A DNA stretch of 64,000 bases from Thermohalobaculum sp951813525 (GCA_951813525.2 CATOTJ020000002.1:1054001-1118000), one strand, 5' to 3'; shown: positions 1-9,389, numbered from the stretch's first letter. Numbers and translations are program-made. Notes: generated by a model not told the origin, from the letters alone.

Positions 1-1
1 G

Positions 2-358
2 CCGATTGGCTCGAACTGTGCTCGCGTGACCAGTTTTTCCCTGGTCGAGACTGAAGATGCAGGCAATGGCTGGGTCCGGGGTTATGTGGTCGAGACGCTT
101 TTCCGGGGCTCGGGCACGGGAAAGTTTCGGATTTGGGATGCGCGCTGCGCCGACAACCGTTTGGCCGAAGCTGCGGAAACTGACCTGGACAACCCATCGG
201 ACGGCCTGAAAGCAGCGCGGCAACTTGCCGGGAGCATTTCCGTCGGCGAGGGCAATATCCCGGACCTTTATTGTGTGCGGGACCCAAAGCTTGCCGTGAC
301 CGCCCGTGCCATCTGTGAACAACACGCCCAGCGTAACAAGGCCGAGGAAAAACAATGA
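2..358 (+). CDS. Hypothetical protein upstream of nuoK (5' partial)
   Basis: The reading frame is open from base 2 and ends in a TGA that overlaps the ATG of nuoK (ATGA at 355-358), so the gene is cut by the window edge and is translationally coupled to nuoK. A GTG at 26 could serve as a start but has no ribosome binding site, so I favour an upstream start. The visible protein of about 118 residues is acidic and soluble, with three scattered cysteines and no motif I recognise. Extra small genes inside nuo operons are known in alphaproteobacteria, for example Paracoccus; a role in complex I is only inferred from position. Confidence 0.6.
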   Translation, partial: PIGSNCARVTSFSLVETEDAGNGWVRGYVVETLFRGSGTGKFRIWDARCADNRLAEAAETDLDNPSDGLKAARQLAGSISVGEGNIPDLYCVRDPKLAVTARAICEQHAQRNKAEEKQ

Positions 359-675
359 ACGAAGTCGGTGGAGTGGGCCTGGAGGGCTATCTGACGGTTG
401 CGGCGATCCTTTTTGTCATCGGGATCTTCGGGATTTTCGTAAACCGCCGGAACGTGATCATTATCCTGATGTCCATCGAGCTGATGTTGTTGGCCGTCAA
501 CATCAATCTCGTCGCGTTTTCGACCCATCTGGGCGATTTGGTCGGGCAGGTCTTTACGCTGTTTGTGCTGACTGTTGCCGCGGCCGAGGCAGCGATCGGT
601 CTGGCCATTCTGGTTTGCTTCTTCCGAAATCGCGGTTCGATTTCGGTTGAAGACGTCAACATGATGAAGGGTTGA
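355..675 (+). CDS. nuoK: NADH-quinone oxidoreductase subunit K
   Basis: NuoK is a small membrane-arm subunit of respiratory complex I with three transmembrane helices and takes part in proton translocation. The 106-residue product is close to the usual length of about 101. The family hallmark ELMLLAVNINLVAFS lies in the second helix, with its conserved glutamate inside the membrane, and a second acidic residue lies in AAAEAAIGLAI in the third helix. The ATG overlaps the preceding stop (ATGA), and GAGGA upstream is a fair ribosome binding site. It is followed after four bases by a VOC-family gene and then nuoL, so it belongs to the nuo operon whose earlier genes lie left of the window. Confidence 0.97.
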   Translation: MNEVGGVGLEGYLTVAAILFVIGIFGIFVNRRNVIIILMSIELMLLAVNINLVAFSTHLGDLVGQVFTLFVLTVAAAEAAIGLAILVCFFRNRGSISVEDVNMMKG

Positions 676-679
676 GCCG

Positions 680-1054
680 ATGCGGATGACCGGTCTGGTC
701 CCCATGCTGCAAAGCTCGGATCTTGGACGTACCGAAAAATGGTATGCCGAGACTTTGGGATTTCGCCGTGTTGGCCGCGACGCGGGTTGGTTACGGCTGG
801 AGCGGGACGATGTCGCGCTGATGTTCATGCACAACCAGCATTTCGGCACGCCTGCTGCGACAGCAACGCAGTACATCTATGTCGATGACGTCGACGGTCT
901 TTGGCAGAATTTGAAGAACCGGGTTTCTGCCGAATGGGGACCAGAGGATTTTTCCTATGGAAACCGCGAGTTCGCGATCAAGGACCCGGACGGCTATTTG
1001 CTGAGTTTCGGACAGAAAATCGTCGCCCAAGCGGCAGAAATGGCGGAGGCCTAA
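680..1054 (+). CDS. VOC (glyoxalase/bleomycin-resistance) family protein inside the nuo operon
   Basis: This 124-residue protein has the paired beta-alpha-beta-beta-beta layout of the vicinal oxygen chelate fold: an N-terminal half with WYAETLGFRR and a C-terminal half ending in the typical DPDGYLLSFGQ. Family members are metal-dependent lyases, dioxygenases or drug-binding proteins; the substrate cannot be told here. The gene lies four bases after nuoK and three before nuoL on the same strand, so it is almost surely co-transcribed with complex I. Such an insertion is not part of the core nuo set. It may protect against a respiratory by-product, but that is inference. Confidence 0.85.
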   Translation: MRMTGLVPMLQSSDLGRTEKWYAETLGFRRVGRDAGWLRLERDDVALMFMHNQHFGTPAATATQYIYVDDVDGLWQNLKNRVSAEWGPEDFSYGNREFAIKDPDGYLLSFGQKIVAQAAEMAEA

Positions 1055-1057
1055 TCG

Positions 1058-3082
1058 GTGTACGCAGCAATTCTTCTTTTGCCGCTGCTTGGCGCGGTCA
1101 TCGCCGGCTTCTTCTACCGTTTCATCGGCGAGAAGATGGCGATGTTCGTTACGACGGGCATCCTGTTTTTCTGCGCGATCCTGAGCTGGATTGCGTTTTT
1201 CGGGTACGAGCCGGGCGATCCGTCGATCGAATTGTTCCGCTGGATCGCATCGGGCGAGTTGCAGGCCTATTGGTCGATCCGCGTTGATCGGCTGACCATC
1301 GTGATGTTGGTGGTCGTGACCACGGTGTCGGCCCTGGTTCACCTTTATTCGATCGGTTACACGGATGATGGCGACCACCCTGATCCGATTGACAATTTCC
1401 AGGGCGCGGCCCGGGCGCGGTTTTTTGCCTATCTCAGCTTCTTCACCTTCGCGATGCTGGCGCTGGTCACGGGCGACAACCTGCTGCAGATCTTCTTTGG
1501 CTGGGAAGGGGTCGGCGTTGCCAGCTATCTGCTGATCGGTTTCTGGTACAAGAAATCGTCTGCCAACGCGGCGGCCATCAAGGCGTTTGTCGTCAACCGT
1601 ATCGGCGATTTCGGGTTCCTGCTGGGGATGTTCGGGGTTTTCCTGCTGACCATGGAGTTGGGCGAGCCGACGATCCAGTTGAGCATCATCTTCGAGAATG
1701 CCGACAAGCTGGCCGAGATGCACACGACGTTCCTTGGCTACCGCGTTCATGCGGTCGAACTGATCTGTATCCTGCTGTTCATCGGCGCCTGCGGTAAGTC
1801 TGCGCAGTTCCTGCTGCACACCTGGCTGCCCGATGCCATGGAAGGCCCGACGCCGGTGTCGGCGCTGATCCACGCGGCCACTATGGTGACGGCTGGCGTT
1901 TTCCTGGTCTGCCGTATGTCGCCGCTCTTTGAACATGCGCATACCGCGCTGATGATCGTCACGATTGTGGGCGCGACGACCGCGTTTTTCGCGGCGACCA
2001 TCGGTTTGGTTCAAAACGATATCAAGCGGGTCATTGCCTATTCGACCTGTTCGCAGTTGGGTTATATGTTCGCCGCTGCGGGTGTCGGCGCTTATGAGGC
2101 GGCAATGTTCCACCTCTTCACCCACGCCTTTTTCAAAGCGCTGCTGTTCCTGGGGGCTGGTTCGGTCATCCATGCGATGCATCACGAGCAGGACATGCGG
2201 AAAATGGGCGGACTGAGGGCCAAGATCCCGATGACCTATTACATGATGCTGGCCGGTACGCTGGCGATCACGGGGGTCGGGATACCGCTGCTTTATCTCG
2301 GGTTCCCGGTTGGGTTTGCTGGCTTCATCTCGAAAGACATCATCATCGAGTCGACCTTTGCGGGCCATGGGTCTGCCAGCCTTTATGCCTTTGGTATGCT
2401 GGTGATCGCGGCCTGCATGACCAGCTTTTATTCCTGGCGGTTGATCTTCCTGACGTTCCACGGACCGACGCGGGCCGATCATCATACCTTCGAACATGCC
2501 CATGAAAGCCCGCCGGTTATGATGTGGCCGCTCTATATCCTGGCCGTGGGGGCTGTCCTGGCGGGCATGGCGTTTTATGGCGACTTTGTCGGCCATCACG
2601 AGAACGAGTGGTGGGCGGGCGCCATCACCAACCTTCAGATGTTCGAACATAACGGCAAGACCGAGACAATCCTGGAGGCGGCGCACCATGTGCCCACCTG
2701 GGTCAAGGTCAGCCCGTTCGTCGCCATGCTGCTCGGCCTGGCATTGGCCTGGTACATGTACATTCTGCGCCCGGACATGCCGGGCCGGTTGGCGCGGCAG
2801 AACCAGCCGCTCTACGATTTCCTGCTGAACAAGTGGTATTTCGACGAGATCTACAACTTCCTGTTCGTGCGTCCGGCGATGTGGGTTGGGAAGACTTTGT
2901 GGAAACGCGGCGACGGCTCGATCATTGACGGCTTCCTGAACGGTGTCGCGATGGGCATCGTGCCCTGGCTGACCCGTTTTGCCGGGCGGATACAGTCCGG
3001 TTATCTCTTCCACTATGCCTTCGTCATGCTGATCGGGGTCAGCGCGATCATCACCTGGTTCGCAGTCGGGGGAGGCCACTGA
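1058..3082 (+). CDS. nuoL: NADH-quinone oxidoreductase subunit L
   Basis: NuoL is the distal antiporter-like subunit of complex I, with many transmembrane helices and a long C-terminal lateral helix. The 674-residue product shows the family signatures GWEGVGVASYLLIGFWY, with the conserved membrane glutamate, and HTWLPDAMEGPTPVSALIHA, followed by a helix-rich C-terminal extension. The start is a GTG three bases after the stop of the VOC gene, preceded by GGAGG. Its stop overlaps the nuoM start (TGATG). Length and motifs match the family, with no sign of damage. Confidence 0.97.
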   Translation: MYAAILLLPLLGAVIAGFFYRFIGEKMAMFVTTGILFFCAILSWIAFFGYEPGDPSIELFRWIASGELQAYWSIRVDRLTIVMLVVVTTVSALVHLYSIGYTDDGDHPDPIDNFQGAARARFFAYLSFFTFAMLALVTGDNLLQIFFGWEGVGVASYLLIGFWYKKSSANAAAIKAFVVNRIGDFGFLLGMFGVFLLTMELGEPTIQLSIIFENADKLAEMHTTFLGYRVHAVELICILLFIGACGKSAQFLLHTWLPDAMEGPTPVSALIHAATMVTAGVFLVCRMSPLFEHAHTALMIVTIVGATTAFFAATIGLVQNDIKRVIAYSTCSQLGYMFAAAGVGAYEAAMFHLFTHAFFKALLFLGAGSVIHAMHHEQDMRKMGGLRAKIPMTYYMMLAGTLAITGVGIPLLYLGFPVGFAGFISKDIIIESTFAGHGSASLYAFGMLVIAACMTSFYSWRLIFLTFHGPTRADHHTFEHAHESPPVMMWPLYILAVGAVLAGMAFYGDFVGHHENEWWAGAITNLQMFEHNGKTETILEAAHHVPTWVKVSPFVAMLLGLALAWYMYILRPDMPGRLARQNQPLYDFLLNKWYFDEIYNFLFVRPAMWVGKTLWKRGDGSIIDGFLNGVAMGIVPWLTRFAGRIQSGYLFHYAFVMLIGVSAIITWFAVGGGH

Positions 3083-4647
3083 TGGCAGATCTTAGTTTCC
3101 TCTCGCTGATTACGTTCCTGCCGCTGATCGGTGCCTTGGTCCTGGTGATCTTTCTGCGCGGTGACGATGAAGCCGCCCAACTGAATGCCAAGCGTTTCAC
3201 GCTGCTGGTGACGCTGGCAACCTTCGCAATATCATTGTTCGTTTTGGCCGGGTTTGACGGCGAAAACCCGGACTTTCAGTTCGTCGAGGAAGGCACCTGG
3301 CTGGCCGGTCTGAAATACAAGCTGGGCGTCGATGGGATCAGCTTGCCGTTTGTCATGCTGACCACGTTCTTCTTCCCGATTTGCATCGGGGCCAGTTGGG
3401 GTATCGGGACGCGGGTCAAGGAATATATGGCGATGTTCCTGATCCTGGAGACGATGATCCTGGGGGTCTTCGTCAGCCTGGATCTGATCCTGTTCTATCT
3501 GTTCTTCGAGGCGGGTCTGATCCCGATGTTCCTGATCATCGGGATCTGGGGCGGCAAAGAGCGGATCTATGCGGCGTTCAAATTCTTCCTCTACACGCTG
3601 CTTGGGTCGCTGCTGATGCTGGTGGCGATGGTCTACATGTATTCCGAGGCCGGAACGACCTGCATCGCGGCCTGTGAGGGCGATGCGACGGGCCTGCTGA
3701 ACCATCAATTCGAATTTGCGACCTTCACGTTCCTGGGGATCGAGATTGTCGGCGGTGTCCAGACGTTGTTGTGGCTGGCATTCTTTGCCAGTTTCGCCGT
3801 CAAGATGCCCATGTGGCCGGTTCATACCTGGTTGCCGGACGCGCATGTGCAGGCGCCCACGGCAGGCTCGGTCGTTCTGGCGGCCATTCTGCTGAAAATG
3901 GGTGGCTATGGCTTTTTGCGCTTCAGCCTGCCGATGTTCCCGGTGGCATCCGAAGTCATGATGGACTTCGTCTTCTTCCTCAGCGTTGTCGCGATCATTT
4001 ATACATCACTGGTCGCGCTGATGCAGGAGGACATCAAAAAGCTGATTGCCTATTCCTCGGTCGCCCATATGGGTTTTGTGACCATGGGGATTTTTGCCGC
4101 AAATCAGCAGGGTGTCGATGGCGCCATGTTCCAGATGATCAGCCACGGCTTTATCTCGGGGGCGTTGTTCCTGTGCGTCGGCGTTATCTATGACCGCATG
4201 CACACCCGCGAGATTGCGGCCTATGGCGGGCTGGCCAACCGGATGCCGATTTACGCGACCGTGATGATGCTGTTCACGATGGCGAATGTCGGGCTGCCGG
4301 GCACGTCCGGCTTTGTCGGCGAGTTTCTGACAATGGTCGGCGTCTATCAGGTTTCGACCTGGACGGCCTTTGGCGCGGCTTTGGGTGTCATTCTTTCAGC
4401 GGCCTATGCGCTTTGGCTGTATCGCCGGGTCGTATTCGGCGATCTGATCAAGGAAAGCCTCAAGACCATCACGGACATGAACCGGCGGGAGATCGCCGTG
4501 ATTGCGCCTTTGGTCTTTTTCACGCTGCTGCTGGGGGTCTATCCCAGCCTGGCAACCGATTTGTTCGGAACGACGGTTGCCGGGCTTTTGGAATCGGTCA
4601 AAGAAGCCCAAAAGGCGATGACCGATATCGCCATGAGCACGCATTAG
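3082..4647 (+). CDS. nuoM: NADH-quinone oxidoreductase subunit M
   Basis: NuoM is the middle antiporter-like proton-pumping subunit of complex I. The 521-residue, strongly hydrophobic protein carries the signature MPMWPVHTWLPDAHVQAPTA followed by the lysine-containing helix LLKMGGYGFLRF, and LFYLFFEAGLIPMFLIIG with the conserved glutamate. It starts on an ATG that shares one base with the nuoL stop and is followed nine bases later by nuoN. Its length is normal for the family. Confidence 0.97.
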   Translation: MADLSFLSLITFLPLIGALVLVIFLRGDDEAAQLNAKRFTLLVTLATFAISLFVLAGFDGENPDFQFVEEGTWLAGLKYKLGVDGISLPFVMLTTFFFPICIGASWGIGTRVKEYMAMFLILETMILGVFVSLDLILFYLFFEAGLIPMFLIIGIWGGKERIYAAFKFFLYTLLGSLLMLVAMVYMYSEAGTTCIAACEGDATGLLNHQFEFATFTFLGIEIVGGVQTLLWLAFFASFAVKMPMWPVHTWLPDAHVQAPTAGSVVLAAILLKMGGYGFLRFSLPMFPVASEVMMDFVFFLSVVAIIYTSLVALMQEDIKKLIAYSSVAHMGFVTMGIFAANQQGVDGAMFQMISHGFISGALFLCVGVIYDRMHTREIAAYGGLANRMPIYATVMMLFTMANVGLPGTSGFVGEFLTMVGVYQVSTWTAFGAALGVILSAAYALWLYRRVVFGDLIKESLKTITDMNRREIAVIAPLVFFTLLLGVYPSLATDLFGTTVAGLLESVKEAQKAMTDIAMSTH

Positions 4648-4656
4648 GGGACGCAA

Positions 4657-6108
4657 ATGAGCGCCGATTTCGCAATCATCACCCCAGAGATTATCCTGGC
4701 GCTTTCGGCGATGGGGCTGCTGATGTTCGGCGCCTATGGCGGAGAGGACCGGCGCGCTGCCGTGATCCTTTGGCTGACCGCGGCGCTGATGGCGGGGCTT
4801 GGCCTTTGGATCGCGATGAACGGCACCGGCGATAATTCGGCCTTTAATGGCTCGTTTGTCGATGACGCCTATTCGCGCTTTGCCAAGGTTCTGATCCTGC
4901 TGGCCGCCGCGATCATGCTGGTTCTGGGGGAGAGTTATCTTACCCGGCAGGGAATTCTGCGGTTCGAATATCCGATCCTGATCCTCTTGGCCGTCACCGG
5001 CATGATGGTCATGGTCTCGTCCGGCGATCTGATCGTGCTTTATATGGGGTTGGAGCTGCAATCGCTGGCGCTTTATGTCGTTGCGGCTTTCAATCGTGAC
5101 AGCGCGCGGTCGACCGAGGCCGGGCTGAAGTACTTTGTTCTGGGCGCTCTGTCGTCGGGCATGCTGCTTTATGGCGCTTCGCTGGTCTATGGATATACCG
5201 GGACAACCCGCTTTGAGGGGATCGCTGCCGTCGTTGCGGATGAGGGGGTCGAGCTTGGCCTGACCTTCGGTCTGGTTTTTGTTTGTGTGGCGCTGGCCTT
5301 CAAGATTTCGGCGGCGCCGTTCCATATGTGGACGCCGGATGTTTACGAAGGCTCGCCGACACCGGTAACGGCATTTTTTGCCACCGCGCCGAAAGCTGCT
5401 GCGGGCGTTTTGTTTGCCCGTGTGCTGTATGAAGGGTTTGGCGATGCGGTAAAGGACTGGCAGCAGGTGCTGGTCTTCATCTCGATTGCGTCGATGTTCC
5501 TGGGCGCGATCGCGGCGATCGGACAATCGAACCTGAAACGCCTGATGGCTTATTCTTCGATCGGTCATATGGGCTATGCCCTGGTCGGGCTGGCCGCCGG
5601 AACCGATGCAGGTGCGCAGTCGCTGTTGATTTATCTGACCATCTATCTGGTGATGAATATCGGCGTGTTTGCGTTCATCCTGACCATGGAGCGTGACGGC
5701 AAACCGGTCGCATCGATCCCGGATCTTGCCGGGCTGGCCCGGACACGGCCCGCCCAGGCTTTGGGTGTTGCAATCCTGATGTTCTCGCTGGCAGGCCTGC
5801 CGCCTCTGGTCGGATTTTTCGGCAAGTTCTTCGTCTTCAAGGCGGCGGTCGATGCCGGATTGACGGCGCTTGCGGTGGCGGGTGCGGTCGCCTCGGTCAT
5901 CGGGGCCTACTATTACCTGAACATTGTCAAGGTCATGTATCTGGATGAACCGGGCGAGCCGTTGTCGATCAACAGCAAGATCGTGCACACGGTGGCGCTG
6001 GGCCTGGCGGCCTTTATTATGGCGGCCGGTTGGCTGCCTTTGCCGTTCCTGGAAGGCTTTGGCATTCCTGAAATCGCCATGGCTGCGGCCCAGTCGCTGA
6101 CGAAATGA
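4657..6108 (+). CDS. nuoN: NADH-quinone oxidoreductase subunit N
   Basis: NuoN is the third antiporter-like subunit of complex I, next to NuoK. The 483-residue protein shows the signature APFHMWTPDVYEGSPTPVTA, the glutamate in YMGLELQSLALYV, and the lysine helix FFATAPKAAAGVLF. It is the last nuo gene; its TGA overlaps the ATG of birA (ATGA at 6105-6108), so biotin ligase is translated as part of the same message. Length is normal. Confidence 0.97.
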   Translation: MSADFAIITPEIILALSAMGLLMFGAYGGEDRRAAVILWLTAALMAGLGLWIAMNGTGDNSAFNGSFVDDAYSRFAKVLILLAAAIMLVLGESYLTRQGILRFEYPILILLAVTGMMVMVSSGDLIVLYMGLELQSLALYVVAAFNRDSARSTEAGLKYFVLGALSSGMLLYGASLVYGYTGTTRFEGIAAVVADEGVELGLTFGLVFVCVALAFKISAAPFHMWTPDVYEGSPTPVTAFFATAPKAAAGVLFARVLYEGFGDAVKDWQQVLVFISIASMFLGAIAAIGQSNLKRLMAYSSIGHMGYALVGLAAGTDAGAQSLLIYLTIYLVMNIGVFAFILTMERDGKPVASIPDLAGLARTRPAQALGVAILMFSLAGLPPLVGFFGKFFVFKAAVDAGLTALAVAGAVASVIGAYYYLNIVKVMYLDEPGEPLSINSKIVHTVALGLAAFIMAAGWLPLPFLEGFGIPEIAMAAAQSLTK

Positions 6109-6857
6109 CCGGTTGGCCGCCGGGCGTTGGCAAGTCAATCTTCGAGACCGTCGACTCGACGAACGAGGAAGTCCGGCGCCAGTTGGCCAAGGGCCGGGAA
6201 GGTCCGTTTTGGATCGCTGCCCGCCGGCAAACCGCGGGACGCGGCCGCCAGGGGCGGGGATGGTCGAGCGAGCCAGGCAATCTGGCGGCGACGTATCTGA
6301 CACCAGTTGAAGGGGGGGCGAGCGCGGCGGCACTGCTGAGTTTTGTGGCGGCTCTCGCGGTTGGCGACTGTTTGCAGGTTTTGGCGCCCGGTCAGGCGAT
6401 CGCGCTGAAATGGCCGAACGATGTTCTGTTGAACGGGCGCAAAGCCAGCGGAATATTGCTGGAGAGTTTCAGCAGATCGCCAGATGTCTTGCAGGTCGCG
6501 ATCGGAATTGGCGTTAATCTGGCCCACAGCCCACCCGCCGAGGCTTCGAACTGGGTCCCAACATCAATCAAGGATGAGACGGGGACCGCGCCGGATTTCG
6601 AGACGGCGCTTGAGGTTCTTGCATTGGCACTCGCGGCTCGCCTGGATCAGCACCGAACGCAGGGATTCGCAACGACCCGGGAAGCCTGGCTGGCACGCGC
6701 CGCCAATTTGGGCCGCGAAATTCAGGTCCGGCTGCCAGCCGAGACACTGACCGGCCGTTTTGACGGTTTGGATGCGACCGGCGCGTTGGTTCTGGGCCAG
6801 CCCGGCGGCAACCGTTTGATTGCCGCGGGTGATGTCTTCTTTCCGGAGGCCGCATAA
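6105..6857 (+). CDS. birA: Biotin--[acetyl-CoA-carboxylase] ligase
   Basis: Biotin protein ligase activates biotin as biotinyl-AMP and attaches it to carboxylase carrier domains. The 250-residue protein has the catalytic loop RQTAGRGRQGRGW near residue 40, the KWPNDVLLNGRKASGILLE core, and a small C-terminal SH3-like domain (residues 205-245). There is no N-terminal helix-turn-helix, so it is the monofunctional type and not a transcriptional repressor. The start overlaps the nuoN stop and the stop overlaps the coaX start (TAATG), so it depends on nuo operon transcription. Confidence 0.95.
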   Translation: MTGWPPGVGKSIFETVDSTNEEVRRQLAKGREGPFWIAARRQTAGRGRQGRGWSSEPGNLAATYLTPVEGGASAAALLSFVAALAVGDCLQVLAPGQAIALKWPNDVLLNGRKASGILLESFSRSPDVLQVAIGIGVNLAHSPPAEASNWVPTSIKDETGTAPDFETALEVLALALAARLDQHRTQGFATTREAWLARAANLGREIQVRLPAETLTGRFDGLDATGALVLGQPGGNRLIAAGDVFFPEAA

Positions 6858-7636
6858 TGCTGCTCGCCATTGATGTCGGAAACACGAACACCGTTTTTGC
6901 CCTCTATGACGGTGAAGATTTCGTCGCAGAATGGCGCATGAATACGGAAAGCGTGCGCACCGCGGACCAGTATTTTGTCTGGCTGCGCCAGTTGATAGAG
7001 CACGAGGGCCGCGATCCGAAGGCCATATCCGATGTGGTCATCTCGAACACCGCCCCCGCAACGCTGTTCAACTTGCGTGTGCTTTGCGACCGCTATTTCA
7101 ATTGCCGCCCATTGGTGGTCGGTAAACCTGAATGCGAACTGCCGGTCGAGGTGCGGGTCGATCCCGGCACGCTGGTTGGCGCTGACCGGCTGGTGAACAC
7201 GGTCGCGGCCTATGACCGATATGGCGGCGAGTTGATCGTGGTCGATTTCGGGACCGCAACAACGCTGGATACCGTTGCACATGACGGCGCCTATATCGGC
7301 GGCGCGATCGCGCCGGGCATCAATCTGTCGCTGGACGCCTTGCACGGCGCCGCTGCACATTTGCCGCGGATTGATGTTTCGATGCCGCCGCAGGCACTTG
7401 GCCGGAACACCGTTCATTGTATGCAGTCCGGCATCTATTGGGGGTATGTCGGGTTGATCGAAGGTATTGCCAAGCGCATTGCCGATGAGCGCGGACACCC
7501 TATGAAACTGATCGCGACCGGGGGGCTTTCCCCGCTTTTCTTCCGCGGCTCGGACATGATCGAGGCGTTTGATACCGATCTGACCATGCACGGCCTGGTT
7601 CTGATCCATAAACACAACAAGGACCTGAATGGCTGA
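6857..7636 (+). CDS. coaX: Type III pantothenate kinase
   Basis: CoaX phosphorylates pantothenate in the first step of coenzyme A synthesis and, unlike CoaA, is not feedback-inhibited by CoA. The 259-residue protein shows the ASKHA-fold phosphate motif IDVGNTNTVFALYD at the N-terminus, the pantothenate-binding GADRLVNTVAA, the catalytic segment VVDFGTATTLD, and GGAIAPGI. It overlaps birA by one base and RNase J by eight. The birA-coaX-rnj order behind nuo is typical of Rhodobacterales. Confidence 0.96.
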   Translation: MLLAIDVGNTNTVFALYDGEDFVAEWRMNTESVRTADQYFVWLRQLIEHEGRDPKAISDVVISNTAPATLFNLRVLCDRYFNCRPLVVGKPECELPVEVRVDPGTLVGADRLVNTVAAYDRYGGELIVVDFGTATTLDTVAHDGAYIGGAIAPGINLSLDALHGAAAHLPRIDVSMPPQALGRNTVHCMQSGIYWGYVGLIEGIAKRIADERGHPMKLIATGGLSPLFFRGSDMIEAFDTDLTMHGLVLIHKHNKDLNG

Positions 7637-9308
7637 CGAAAACGCACTGGTCTATCTTGCGCTGGGTGGCGCGGGCGAGATCGGGATGAACTGCTATATG
7701 TACGGGCTGGGGAACGGACCGGACAGGCGCTGGATAATTGTCGATCTTGGGATCGGCTTTGGTGATATGGAAACGGCGCCGGGGGTCGAACTGGTCCTGC
7801 CGGATATCGCGTTCGCCATCGCCGAACGCGACCGGATCGAGGCGATTTTCCTGACCCATGCCCATGAAGACCATGTCGGTGCGATCCCGCATCTTTGGGA
7901 CCAGTTGGGTGCGCCGATCTATGCCCGGCCCTTCACGGCAGAGGTTGTGCGCCGAAAGTTGGAGGAAACCGGCATCGACCCGCAGATCCTGCGCCCGGTC
8001 AGTCTGGGGTCGCCAGTTCAGGCGGGACCGTTCTCGGTCGAGTTCCTGCCCATTACCCACTCCGTGCCCGAGCCGTCGTGCCTGGCGATCCGTACCCGCG
8101 CGGGCACGGTGGTGCATACCGGCGATTTCAAACTGGATCAGACCCCGACCTTTGGTGCGCCCGCGGATATGGAGCCATTTCGCAAGTTGGGTGAGGAGGG
8201 GGTGCTGGCACTGGCCTGCGATTCCACCAATGTGTTTTTGCCGGGCAAGTCAGCAAGCGAAACGACTCTGATCCCCGACATCAAACGATTGATTTCCGAA
8301 GCCAAGGGCGCAGTCGCGGCGACCACGTTTGCGTCGAATGTCGGGCGCCTGAAAACACTGGCGACCGCTGCCCATGAATGTGGCCGGTCCATCGTCGTCG
8401 CCGGGCGTGCGATGCGGCGGATGATCGAAATCGCGGTCGAAACCGGTCTGTTGACCGATTTTCCCGCCGTTACCCGGGAAGAAGACGCCGACGCGATTGC
8501 GGCCGAGAACCTCTTTTATCTGGTAACCGGCAGCCAGGGCGAGGGGCGCGCGGCGCTGGCCAGGATCGCGGGTGGCACGCACCCGACCGTGACGCTGAAG
8601 GAAGGCGATACGGTTCTGTTTTCGTCAAAGACAATCCCCGGCAACGAGGCCGGAATCTACCGTCTTTACAACCGATTGTCCGAGAACGGGATCACCGTGA
8701 TCGATGGCGACATGGAACATATCCATGCGTCGGGCCACGCCCGTCGTGATGATCTGGCCGAGATGTATGATGCGGTCAAGCCGCGGGTCGCCGTGCCGAT
8801 GCATGGCGAACACCGTCATCTGGTCGAACATGCGAAATGGGCCAGCCGTTGGGGCGCCGACCGCGCGCTGATTGCACCGAACGGTACGATGGTTCGCCTG
8901 GACAGCAGTCAGCCGGGCCCGGTCGAGTATATCGATACGGGCCGTATCTATTTGGACGGAACGACGCAGATCGGCGCGATGGATGGCGTGATCCGCCAGC
9001 GCTTGAAGCTCGCGCGTCAGGGACTGGTGGTCGCCTCGATCGTCATCGACGAAGAAGGTTTCCTGATCGCCGATCCTGATGTGCGCTGTTTTGGAGCGCC
9101 GGGCGAACGCGAAGAATGGACCGCGCCGTTGAACGAGATGATTGCCGAGGCGATTGATCTGGCGATCGAGGACGCACCCAGAAAGACGTTGCGCAATGAT
9201 GGCGGGGTCGAGGAAGTGGCCGGTCGTGCCATTCGACGACTTTGCGGGCGGCTGTGGGGCAAGCGCCCCGTCGTCAGCGTCATTGTCACAAGGCTGGAAG
9301 AAGAATAG
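7629..9308 (+). CDS. rnj: Ribonuclease J
   Basis: RNase J is a metallo-beta-lactamase/beta-CASP nuclease with 5'-3' exonuclease and endonuclease activity in RNA maturation and decay. The 559-residue product has the zinc motif LTHAHEDHVGAIPH around residue 77, further metal-binding histidines in LPITHSVPEPS and HTGDFKLD, and the beta-CASP histidine region IHASGHA. The ATG lies inside the 3' end of coaX. The stop TAG forms part of the stem of an intrinsic terminator, so this is the last gene of the nuo-birA-coaX-rnj message. Confidence 0.95.
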   Translation: MADENALVYLALGGAGEIGMNCYMYGLGNGPDRRWIIVDLGIGFGDMETAPGVELVLPDIAFAIAERDRIEAIFLTHAHEDHVGAIPHLWDQLGAPIYARPFTAEVVRRKLEETGIDPQILRPVSLGSPVQAGPFSVEFLPITHSVPEPSCLAIRTRAGTVVHTGDFKLDQTPTFGAPADMEPFRKLGEEGVLALACDSTNVFLPGKSASETTLIPDIKRLISEAKGAVAATTFASNVGRLKTLATAAHECGRSIVVAGRAMRRMIEIAVETGLLTDFPAVTREEDADAIAAENLFYLVTGSQGEGRAALARIAGGTHPTVTLKEGDTVLFSSKTIPGNEAGIYRLYNRLSENGITVIDGDMEHIHASGHARRDDLAEMYDAVKPRVAVPMHGEHRHLVEHAKWASRWGADRALIAPNGTMVRLDSSQPGPVEYIDTGRIYLDGTTQIGAMDGVIRQRLKLARQGLVVASIVIDEEGFLIADPDVRCFGAPGEREEWTAPLNEMIAEAIDLAIEDAPRKTLRNDGGVEEVAGRAIRRLCGRLWGKRPVVSVIVTRLEEE

Positions 9309-9338
9309 GGCGCGCCTTGCGGCTGCGCCCTATTTTTT
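9305..9338 (+). terminator. Intrinsic terminator after rnj
   Basis: A nine-base-pair stem ATAGGGCGC / GCGCCCTAT with an 11-base loop is followed directly by six T residues. The left arm contains the rnj stop codon. It ends the long nuo-birA-coaX-rnj operon before the convergent helicase gene. Confidence 0.9.
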
Positions 9339-9389
9339 GAGTCCGACAGTTCGATCCCGTGCGCTGCAATCGGGCGCCGGGAGAAAGAC

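Noticed and set aside
791..3079. A 762-codon open frame on the minus strand across nuoL
   Set aside because: It lies wholly opposite nuoL and the VOC gene, its translation is a mix of Arg, His, Gln and Asp with no domain, and it follows from codon bias in GC-rich DNA.
4396..6333. A 645-codon minus-strand frame across nuoM, nuoN and birA
   Set aside because: It spans three well-supported genes on the other strand and has the same low-complexity, basic composition as other shadow frames.
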